Shown here: positions 1-5,546 of the stretch, in pieces
How the letters are laid out: every line of letters starts with the position of its first letter
Numbering within the stretch: position 1 is the stretch's first letter
Source of the DNA: Phycisphaerales bacterium
GTDB taxonomy: Bacteria > Planctomycetota > Phycisphaerae > Tepidisphaerales > Tepidisphaeraceae
Length of the DNA stretch: 6,216 nucleotides
Assembly: GCA_028288905.1 (NCBI GenBank)
Contig: JAQGHJ010000578.1
Coordinates: 1-6,216, forward strand
Reading direction: 5' to 3'
Made by a program: the position numbers and the translations under genes
Notes under the pieces: generated by a model
What the model saw: the letters and a program-made list of their open reading frames with translations, nothing else
Told to the model about the DNA's origin: nothing
The model's database searches: none

Positions 1-114
1 GCCGGGCACACCGAGATGGGCGGCAAGCTCATCGTGCTGGAGCAAGACGAGTACGCCAAACGGTTCGAGGGGAAGGCCCCGGCGGCCGCCACGGCGTCGG
101 CGTCGCTGCCGTGA
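1..114 (+). CDS. coxB: Cytochrome c oxidase subunit II, C-terminal end (partial)
   Basis: Only the last 37 codons are present; the gene enters from the left edge and stops with TGA at 112-114. The peptide begins AGHTEMGGKLIVLEQDEY. This matches the end of the CuA domain of subunit II, where the family pattern is C-x3-C-x3-H-x2-M: His3 and Met6 here would be the last two CuA ligands, and the two cysteines would lie just before the window. After the final beta strand comes a short Ala/Pro/Ser-rich tail ending in SLP. Subunit II takes electrons from cytochrome c, or from a fused c domain if one is present, and passes them to heme a in subunit I from the outer side of the membrane. The coxA gene following 166 bases downstream on the same strand supports the call. 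Whether this CoxB has a fused cytochrome c domain cannot be seen, but no such domain follows CuA. Confidence 0.85.
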   Translation, partial: AGHTEMGGKLIVLEQDEYAKRFEGKAPAAATASASLP

Positions 115-179
115 GCCTGACGCGGAGGGCGCGTCGTTCGCCTCGTCCGACGGCGACCCGCTCGTCCCCCGCAACATAC

Positions 180-202
180 GGTTTGCAAACCCGTGCCACG
201 GG
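180..202. promoter_or_regulatory. Two overlapping palindromes in the coxB-coxA gap
   Basis: The 166-base gap between coxB and coxA holds a perfect 12-bp palindrome, GGTTTGCAAACC (180-191). It overlaps a second inverted repeat, CCCGTG-C-CACGGG (190-202). The first looks like an operator half-site pair and the second like a short hairpin. One 12-bp palindrome is expected by chance in about 4 kb of random sequence, so each alone is weak; their overlap inside a short intergenic gap is what makes them worth recording. There is no T-run directly after the hairpin, so it is not an intrinsic terminator. A T6 tract near 226-231 stands apart from any stem. I see no convincing -35/-10 pair. No regulator is assigned. 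Confidence 0.25.
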
Positions 203-280
203 AAACGGTCGTCTGCTGCCAGGCATTTTTTCGCTATCGTTCTCGCCGCGGGGCCGCCCCGCCGCCACCCGAGCGCCGAC

Positions 281-2578
281 ATGACCGCCATCCCGCTCCC
301 CCTCGAACAGACCCCCGTCGAGCCCGCCGGCCGTGCCGCCGGCGTCGGGCACGCGCACCCGAGCCACGCACACCCGGGTCACGCGCACCCCGAGATCAGC
401 TTCGTCAAGAAGTACCTGTTTTCCGTCGACCACAAGACGATCGGGCTGCAGTTCCTGTTCGTCGGGCTGTTCTTCCTGGTCGTCAGCGGGGTGCTGGCGC
501 TGCTCGTGCGGTGGCAGTTGGCGTGGCCGAACCCGGACGCGGCCGGGTACCGGCCCGTGCCGATCCTCTCCACCCTGTTGTGGGGTCAGTTGGACGCCAA
601 CGGCGTGCTGAAGCCCGGCTCGATGCCGCCGGACTTCTACAACCAAGCGTTCACGATGCACGCGTCGATCATGATCTTCCTGGTCATCATCCCGCTGCTC
701 GTCGGCACGTTCGGGAACTACCTGATCCCGCTCAAGATCGGGGCCGGCGACATGGCGTTCCCGTTCCTGAACGGGATCGCGTTCTGGAGCGCGCTGCCGG
801 CCGGGGTGCTGCTCGTCAGCAGCTTCTTCATCGCCGGCGGGGCCGCGGGCGCCGGCTGGACGAGCTACCCGACGCTGTCGGAACTGTGGGGGTCGGGCAC
901 GACGCCGATCTACGCCCCGAACGCGGTGGAGGACCCGGCGACCCCGAGCTCCCCCGCCGCCGCGCCCGAGGCGGGCCAAGCGGGTTCGGTGGCGAGCGTC
1001 AAGGCCGGGCTTGCGTCGACGGCCGCCGCCCTTAAGACCTTCGGCGGGTGGACCGACCTGCTCCGGCTGCACTGGGTGCGGCCGGACGGCAAGCGGACCG
1101 TCAGCACCTGGGGCGTGTTCGCCCTGTGGACGAACTTCGGCGCCCTGTTCCTCTGCGGCCTGTTCATCTGCGCGTACCACGTCCGGTCCCGCTTCCGGCC
1201 GTTGAACTGGATCGTCGGCGTCGCGCTGTCGGCCATCGCGGCGTGGGCGGGCGTGAAGCTGTTTCAACTGCTGGCGTTCGACGGGCAGTCGGCTTGGTTC
1301 CTGGCGATCTTCCTGCTCGGGTTCAGCAGCATCATGGGAGCGGTCAACTACCTGACCACGATCGTTAAGCTCCGCTGCCCGGGGATGACGTTCTTCCGCA
1401 TGCCGCTGAGCGTCTGGAGCCTGTTCGTCACCTCGCTGATGGTGCTGTTGGCGACGCCGGTGCTGGCGGCGGCGCTGTTCATGAACCTGCTGGACCACCA
1501 CCGGCTGACGACGTTCTTCATTCCGTTCAACTGGACCGTGAGCCGCGAGATCCAGGTCGGGGTGGCCGGCGGCGGGTACCCGATCCTGCACCAGCACCTG
1601 TTCTGGTTCTACAGCCACCCGGCCGTGTACATCATGATCCTGCCTGCGATGGGCATGGTCAGCGACATCATGGCCGTCTTCGCCCGCAAGCCGATCTTTG
1701 GCTATAAGCCGATGATCTACGCGATGGGGGCGATCGCGTTCCTCGGGTTCGTCGTCTGGGCCCACCACATGTTCCAGAGCGGGATGAACCCGACGCTCGG
1801 GACGACGTTCGCCGTCAGCACGATGTTCATCGCTGTCCCGTCGGCCATCAAGACGTTCAACTGGCTCGGGACGTTGTGGCGGGGGAACATCCGGTTCGAC
1901 AGCCCGATGCTGTACGCGGTCAGCTTCGTCGCGATGTTCGTGATCGGCGGGCTCAGCGGCATCTTCATGGCCAGCACGGCCGTCGACATCCACATCCACG
2001 ACACCTACTTCATCGTCGCCCACATCCACTACGTGCTGTTCGGCGGCTCGCTGTTCGGGCTTTTCGCGTCGATCAGCTTCTGGTACCCGAAGATGTTCGG
2101 CCGGCTGATGAACGAGCCGTTGAACAAGCTGCACTGGTTCCTGACGTTCGTCTTCTTCAACGGCACGTTTTTCCCCATGCACATCCTCGGCATGCGGGGG
2201 ATGGCCCGGCGGGTGGCGGACTACACGAACTACCCGAGCTTCGCCGACCTGCTGCGGATGAACCAGTTCATCACGATTTGCGCCCTGTGCATGGGGGCGG
2301 CCCAGATCCTGTTCGCGGTGAACTTCATCGGCAGCTGGCTGTTCGGCAAGCGGGCCGGCCGCAACCCGTGGCTCGCGACGACGCTGGAGTGGGAAACGGC
2401 CAGCCCCCCGCCGCACGGGAACTTCGACCGCACGCCGGTCGTGTACCACGGCCCGTACGAGTACAGCAGCCCGCTGGTGGCCGAGGACTGGCTGCCGCAG
2501 ACGCGGAAGCTGGTGGACGTGCCGGGCCACGGCGACACGCACGTCCCTCTCGGGCCCGCCGTCGCTGCGGCCCACTGA
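281..2578 (+). CDS. coxA: Cytochrome c oxidase subunit I, type A2, with an extra helix-pair insertion
   Basis: This is the catalytic heme-copper subunit that reduces oxygen to water and pumps protons. All metal ligands are visible: His127 (TMHASIM) and His583 for heme a, His581 (VAHIHYV) for heme a3, and His446, His495 and His496 for CuB. Tyr450 would form the His-Tyr cross-link with His446. Asp157 and Asn164 (GAGDMAF, FLNG) mark the D channel and Lys524 (SAIKTF) the K channel. Arg643-Arg644 match the heme propionate arginines. The motif around CuB is YSHPAVY (444-450), so the usual Glu of GHPEVY is replaced by Ala with an upstream Tyr-Ser, the type A2 signature. At 765 residues it is far longer than the usual 530-600. 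About 130 residues (201-332) are inserted between helices III and IV, and a threefold HAHPx repeat lies at residues 24-38. The ATG at 281 is the only sensible start before the conserved FVKKYLFSVDHK block. No Shine-Dalgarno is visible. It follows coxB on the same strand. Confidence 0.97.
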   Translation: MTAIPLPLEQTPVEPAGRAAGVGHAHPSHAHPGHAHPEISFVKKYLFSVDHKTIGLQFLFVGLFFLVVSGVLALLVRWQLAWPNPDAAGYRPVPILSTLLWGQLDANGVLKPGSMPPDFYNQAFTMHASIMIFLVIIPLLVGTFGNYLIPLKIGAGDMAFPFLNGIAFWSALPAGVLLVSSFFIAGGAAGAGWTSYPTLSELWGSGTTPIYAPNAVEDPATPSSPAAAPEAGQAGSVASVKAGLASTAAALKTFGGWTDLLRLHWVRPDGKRTVSTWGVFALWTNFGALFLCGLFICAYHVRSRFRPLNWIVGVALSAIAAWAGVKLFQLLAFDGQSAWFLAIFLLGFSSIMGAVNYLTTIVKLRCPGMTFFRMPLSVWSLFVTSLMVLLATPVLAAALFMNLLDHHRLTTFFIPFNWTVSREIQVGVAGGGYPILHQHLFWFYSHPAVYIMILPAMGMVSDIMAVFARKPIFGYKPMIYAMGAIAFLGFVVWAHHMFQSGMNPTLGTTFAVSTMFIAVPSAIKTFNWLGTLWRGNIRFDSPMLYAVSFVAMFVIGGLSGIFMASTAVDIHIHDTYFIVAHIHYVLFGGSLFGLFASISFWYPKMFGRLMNEPLNKLHWFLTFVFFNGTFFPMHILGMRGMARRVADYTNYPSFADLLRMNQFITICALCMGAAQILFAVNFIGSWLFGKRAGRNPWLATTLEWETASPPPHGNFDRTPVVYHGPYEYSSPLVAEDWLPQTRKLVDVPGHGDTHVPLGPAVAAAH
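350..394 (+). repeat. 15-bp tandem repeat (x3) encoding HAHPx in CoxA
   Basis: Three in-frame, degenerate 15-bp units at 350-364, 365-379 and 380-394 encode HAHPS, HAHPG and HAHPE. In oxidases of this family the N-terminus of subunit I faces the cytoplasm, so these six histidines would form a cytoplasmic, potentially metal-binding tail just before helix I. The units differ at only a few bases, which suggests expansion by duplication. Metal binding is an inference from composition only. Confidence 0.8.
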
Positions 2579-2608
2579 CCCGTGGGCGATGGGCCGGAAT
2601 GGAAGTTG

Positions 2609-2738
2609 GCCCGTAAGTGACACGGGCTTCCAGCCCGTGCGCACCCGCTCCCCACTTGATCGCGCCGCGGGAAAACGCAGGCGATTTAACGACGCACAAG
2701 CAGCTCGCACGGGCTGGAAGCCCGTGTCACTGACGGGC
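2609..2738. repeat. REPIN-like / MITE-like inverted hairpin pair
   Basis: Two 33-bp arms, 2609-2641 and 2706-2738, are inverted copies of each other with a single mismatch (2615 against 2732), separated by 64 bases. Each arm is itself a hairpin: an 8-bp stem CACGGGCT/AGCCCGTG around a 3-base loop (2621-2639 and 2708-2726). A palindromic unit repeated in inverted orientation at roughly 130 bp total is the architecture of REP doublets (REPINs), which in other bacteria are mobilised in trans by Y1-family RAYT transposases. The core also reads TGFQPV and TGWKPV in translation, peptide fragments that I recall from spurious planctomycete ORFs. The element starts 31 bases after the coxA stop and could fold in the mRNA, blunting read-through or protecting the coxA 3' end. 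No transposase is encoded in it, and I see no clear target-site duplication. Confidence 0.85.
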
Positions 2739-2928
2739 GACCCCGACCTGCGAGGCCGCGCGCGTACGAAGGTGCAGGCGGCCGAATCGCGTGCTGCACG
2801 CTTCAAAAATACTGCGTGTCCAAGCCTACTGCCCGCCGCCCGGCGTAAGAATGGAGCCGTTTGCGGTGCGGGCCGCGCCCGGCTTCAATACGATGCCCGT
2901 CATCCGCACCCCGCCCACGCGTCCGCCG
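2739..2928 (+). other. Non-coding leader between the repeat element and ctaA
   Basis: This is the rest of the 350-base gap between coxA and the preferred ctaA start. It can be read in frame with ctaA from ATGs at 2791, 2851 and 2893, but the peptide so encoded (starting MLHASKILRV) has no recognisable family similarity and no membrane segment, so I treat most of it as leader. It contains the only AT-rich island nearby (TTCAAAAATACTG, about 2801-2813) and a TAAGAAT hexamer-like stretch (2845-2851) that could serve as a -10 element. No matching -35 is convincing. A ctaA-ctaB promoter here is plausible because the REPIN-like element separates these genes from coxA. Confidence 0.3.
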
Positions 2929-4287
2929 ATGAGTCCCGAACCGTACTACAACCGCCGCCTGCACTGGCTCGCGTTGGCCACCGCGGTCGCCACGTTCCCG
3001 CTCATCTTCATGGGCGGGCTGGTGACGACCAAGCAGGCCGGCATGAGCGTCCCGGACTGGCCGAACTCCTACGGCTACAACATGTTCCTGTTCCCGCCGA
3101 ACCAGTGGGTCGGCGGGGTCTTTTACGAGCACACGCACCGGCTGATGGGGTCGGTCGTCGGGCTGTTGTCGCTCGCGCTGGCGCTCCAAGCGTACGGGCC
3201 GGCCGCCCGTCGCCGCCCCCGGCTGATGCTGGGGGTCGGCGTCGTCCTGACCGGTCTGATGTCGTTCTTCCTCACGCTCATCCTCGTCACGATCCGGGGC
3301 GGGCAGGTGCCGAACGTCGAGCAGGTGTTCCGCGGCACCGCCCGGACGCTGGAGGGGATGGCCGGGCTGTTCGTGGTGCTGCTGCTGGCGTTCGTCGCCC
3401 GCCGGCGGGACCCCCGCCCCGCCGTCCGCTGGGTCTGCCTGGCCGTCCTCGGCATGGTGATCCTTCAAGGGGTGCTCGGCGGGCTGCGGGTGGTGTTGGT
3501 CGAGTTGAAGTTGGCCGTCGTCCACGCGTGCGTCGCCCAAACGTTCCTCTGCCTCGCGGCGCTGGCGGCCCTCGTGACGAGCCGGCTGTGGGACCGGCTG
3601 GCGCCCGCGGACGCGGTGGGCAAGGCCCGGCCGGCCGTCGGGCTGGGGTTCGTCCGGCTGGCCGCGGCGGCCGTCGCAGTCGTCTACCTCCAGTTGGTCG
3701 TCGGGGCGACGATGCGGCACTACGATGCCGGGCTGGCCGTCCCGGACGTGCCACTGCACTACGGGAAGGTGCTGCCGCCGACCGACGCGGCCGGCTTGGC
3801 CGCCGCGAACCTGGCCCGGGCGGCGTCCGGGCACCCGGACCTGCGGCCGGTGACGCTCGGCCAGATTTGGCTGCACGTCGGGCACCGGGCCGGCGCGGTG
3901 CTGGTGACGGTGGTGTTGGGCGTCGTCGTCTGGCGGGCCCTTCGGTACCCCGCCGCCGCCCGGCCGGCGCTGCGGAACCCGGCGGTCGCCCTCGTCCCCC
4001 TGGTGCTGGCGCAGCTGACGCTCGGCGTGCTGACCGTGCTGCTGCGCAAGCCGGCCGACCTGGCCAGCCTGCACGTAGCCTGCGGCGCGTTGGTGCTGGT
4101 GACGACGTTCGCTCTGGCCGCCCGGAGCGGGCGGGCCCACGGCTGGCGGCTGGGCTCGGTGCGGGACGAGCCGACGCCGGAAGCGCGGGGCTTCGGGGTT
4201 TTGGTGCCGGCCGCTGGACGCGGGTCGACCGATCGCCAAAATGACGGTTGCCGGACCGATCTCGCGTCGCTCACGGCGTCCCGCTGA
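2929..4287 (+). CDS. ctaA: Heme A synthase (COX15/CtaA family), with an extra helix pair
   Basis: This membrane enzyme oxidises the C8 methyl of heme O to a formyl group, giving heme A for the oxidase. It shows the two-lobe CtaA fold with one conserved His in each of four key helices: E67-x2-H70 (EHTHR), H199 (VHACVAQ), H319 (HVGHRAG) and H382 (LHVACG), matching Bacillus CtaA Glu57/His60, His123, His216 and His278. The N-terminal MGGLVTTKQAGMSVPDWP and the second-lobe GLAVPDVPLHYGK are family blocks. The first external loop has no Cys pair. At 452 residues it exceeds the usual 300-400, because about 70 residues (roughly 90-160) with two additional hydrophobic segments lie between helix 2 and the QGVLGGLRV helix. 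The polar tail after about residue 400 is poorly conserved. I chose the ATG at 2929 (MSPEPYYNRRLHW) because homologous N-termini begin just before the first helix. ATGs at 2893, 2851 and 2791 are in frame and possible. It lies 128 bases before ctaB. Confidence 0.94.
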   Translation: MSPEPYYNRRLHWLALATAVATFPLIFMGGLVTTKQAGMSVPDWPNSYGYNMFLFPPNQWVGGVFYEHTHRLMGSVVGLLSLALALQAYGPAARRRPRLMLGVGVVLTGLMSFFLTLILVTIRGGQVPNVEQVFRGTARTLEGMAGLFVVLLLAFVARRRDPRPAVRWVCLAVLGMVILQGVLGGLRVVLVELKLAVVHACVAQTFLCLAALAALVTSRLWDRLAPADAVGKARPAVGLGFVRLAAAAVAVVYLQLVVGATMRHYDAGLAVPDVPLHYGKVLPPTDAAGLAAANLARAASGHPDLRPVTLGQIWLHVGHRAGAVLVTVVLGVVVWRALRYPAAARPALRNPAVALVPLVLAQLTLGVLTVLLRKPADLASLHVACGALVLVTTFALAARSGRAHGWRLGSVRDEPTPEARGFGVLVPAAGRGSTDRQNDGCRTDLASLTASR

Positions 4288-4380
4288 CGCCGAACGCCCG
4301 TTCCGATTTGGGTCGGTTCGGGGCGCTAGTGCCGCCGATCGACATTGCCCCGACGCAGAAGAGTTGACCGACACGGCACC

Positions 4381-4400
4381 GCCGGCGACACGTCGCCGGC
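4381..4400 (+). promoter_or_regulatory. Strong GC hairpin just upstream of the ctaB start
   Basis: The sequence GCCGGCGA-CACG-TCGCCGGC is a perfect 8-bp GC-rich stem with a 4-base loop (9 bp if the loop closes further). It ends 15 bases before the ctaB ATG, so in the mRNA it would sit at the edge of the ribosome footprint. No T-run follows, which argues against an intrinsic terminator. It may limit translation initiation or mark an RNA-processing point. Nothing in the sequence identifies a ligand or protein partner. The rest of the 128-base gap between ctaA and ctaB shows nothing clear. Confidence 0.35.
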
Positions 4401-4415
4401 CCCGGGCCCACCATC

Positions 4416-5447
4416 ATGAAGCTTGACCCAGACCGGTCCGATTTGTCCCCCGCCCTCGTCGCCCTCACCGGCGGCGCGCTGGTCGTGCCAAGTGGCCCCG
4501 GCACCGCCCCGGCCGCCCCGTCGACCGACGAGGAGGCCGGCGGCCGCCCCGCATTGGAGCGCCACACCCGCTGGAGCGACTTCTCCGAACTGGCCAAGCT
4601 TCGGCTGAACTTCTTGGTGATGGTCACCACCGTCGTCGGATATGCGCTGGCGAAGCCGGACTGGTCCGACTGGCGGCTCCTCGTCCACGCCCTGCTCGGC
4701 ACGGCCCTGACGGCGACCGGGGCGAGCATCCTGAACCAGGTGATCGAGCGGCGGCACGACGCCCTGATGAACCGTACGAAGCGCCGCCCGCTGCCGGGCG
4801 GCCGGGTGCGGGTGGGCGACGCGCTGGCGCTGGGGCTCGGCACCGGGGCGGTGGGCGTGGCCGAGCTGTACTACTTCGTCAACCCACTGACGGCGCTGAT
4901 CGGGGCGATCACCCTCGGCACCTACGTGCTGATCTACACGCCGCTCAAGCGGGTGACGACGCTGAACACGGTCGTCGGGGCGATCCCGGGGGCGCTGCCC
5001 CCGGTCATGGGCGTGGCGGCCGCGGCCGGGCACGGGCTGGTGTACGGTCAGACGTTCCTGGGCGTGCAGCCGATCGGGTGGGCCCTTTTCGGCATCCTGT
5101 TCTTCTGGCAAATGCCCCACTTCCTCGCGATCGCGATCCTGTACCGCGAGGACTACGCCCGCGGCGGGTTCGTGATGCTCCCGGTCGTCGACGAGGACCT
5201 CGTCGCCACGAGCCGACAGATGCTGTTCTACGCCCTGGCGCTGATCCCGGTCACGCTCGTCCCGACGCTGCTCGGGGCGACCGGCCTGCTTTACTTCCTG
5301 GCGGCGCTGGCGATGGGGCTGGCCTTTCTCGGATTCGCCGTCGTGTGCGTGATGACCCGCCGCCGCGGAGACGCCCGGCAGGTCTTCCTCGCCTCGATCC
5401 TGTACCTCCCGTGCCTGCTGGCGGCGATGATGATGGACCGGATGTGA
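4416..5447 (+). CDS. ctaB: Protoheme IX farnesyltransferase (heme O synthase)
   Basis: This is a UbiA-superfamily integral membrane prenyltransferase that attaches farnesyl from farnesyl diphosphate to heme B, giving heme O, the substrate of CtaA. The first Asp-rich motif is the CtaB form N107-x3-E111-x3-D115, followed by MNRTKRRPLPGG (118-129). The second conserved block is YTPLKRVTTLNTVVGAIPGALPP split over 174-196. The third is FFWQMPHFLAIA (229-240), followed by YREDYARGGFVMLPVVDED (243-261). Hydrophobic segments along the chain fit the usual nine-helix fold. At 343 residues it is somewhat longer than the typical 280-310 because of an Ala/Pro/Gly-rich N-terminal extension of about 50 residues before ELAKLRLNFLVMVT, presumably cytoplasmic and disordered. 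No Shine-Dalgarno precedes the ATG. The next Met codons lie inside the conserved part, so this start is the most sensible. Pairing with ctaA and the cox genes makes the role in oxidase assembly firm. Confidence 0.96.
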   Translation: MKLDPDRSDLSPALVALTGGALVVPSGPGTAPAAPSTDEEAGGRPALERHTRWSDFSELAKLRLNFLVMVTTVVGYALAKPDWSDWRLLVHALLGTALTATGASILNQVIERRHDALMNRTKRRPLPGGRVRVGDALALGLGTGAVGVAELYYFVNPLTALIGAITLGTYVLIYTPLKRVTTLNTVVGAIPGALPPVMGVAAAAGHGLVYGQTFLGVQPIGWALFGILFFWQMPHFLAIAILYREDYARGGFVMLPVVDEDLVATSRQMLFYALALIPVTLVPTLLGATGLLYFLAALAMGLAFLGFAVVCVMTRRRGDARQVFLASILYLPCLLAAMMMDRM

Positions 5448-5452
5448 GGGGA

Positions 5453-5480
5453 GTAGGCGGTACGCAGTAGGCGGTAGGCA
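5453..5480. repeat. Four-copy 7-bp tandem repeat (GTAGGCR) after ctaB
   Basis: Directly after the ctaB stop, four contiguous 7-mers read GTAGGCG, GTACGCA, GTAGGCG and GTAGGCA, with the last base alternating G/A. This gives a weaker 14-bp period. It translates on the minus strand as TAYRLL-type peptides, which I recall from spurious planctomycete ORFs, so it is probably one copy of a dispersed repeat family. It is followed by a purine-rich tract (5481-5510). No hairpin is formed, so terminator function is not supported. Confidence 0.75.
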
Positions 5481-5546
5481 GAGGGGGAAAGAGTAGGAGA
5501 GGGAAAGCAGTTGCACGTCCTCCCGCCGCTGGCGGCGTCGAAAGCC

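Noticed and set aside
248..262. GCGGGG-CCG-CCCCGC stem upstream of coxA
   Set aside because: A 6-bp GC stem with a 3-base loop is expected often by chance in DNA of this composition, and no T-run follows.
350..394. CRISPR-like array
   Set aside because: The three 15-bp units are contiguous without spacers and are in frame within coxA, so this is a coding tandem repeat.
193..1035. 280-codon plus-strand frame overlapping the coxA start
   Set aside because: Its composition is a frame-shifted shadow of coxA with no signal or domain.
2609..2738. Intrinsic terminator after coxA
   Set aside because: The hairpins lack a following T-tract, and the inverted pair is better explained as a REPIN-like repeat. 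A transcript-end effect is possible but not shown.
29..2806. 925-codon open frame on the minus strand
   Set aside because: It lies antisense to coxA, is extremely rich in Arg, Pro, Asp, Glu and His, shows no domain or membrane pattern, and arises from the third-position GC bias of coxA.
2589..4244. 551-codon plus-strand frame starting inside the REPIN-like element
   Set aside because: It is out of frame with ctaA, begins with repeat-derived TGFQPV/TGWKPV peptides and continues as an Arg/Pro/Ala-rich shadow.
2803..4374. 523-codon minus-strand frame opposite ctaA
   Set aside because: It is a low-complexity Arg/Gln/His/Pro translation antisense to a well-conserved gene.
4364..4392. TTGACC as a -35 element for ctaB
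   Set aside because: At 17 bases of spacing the -10 position falls on GC-rich sequence within the hairpin, with no resemblance to TATAAT.
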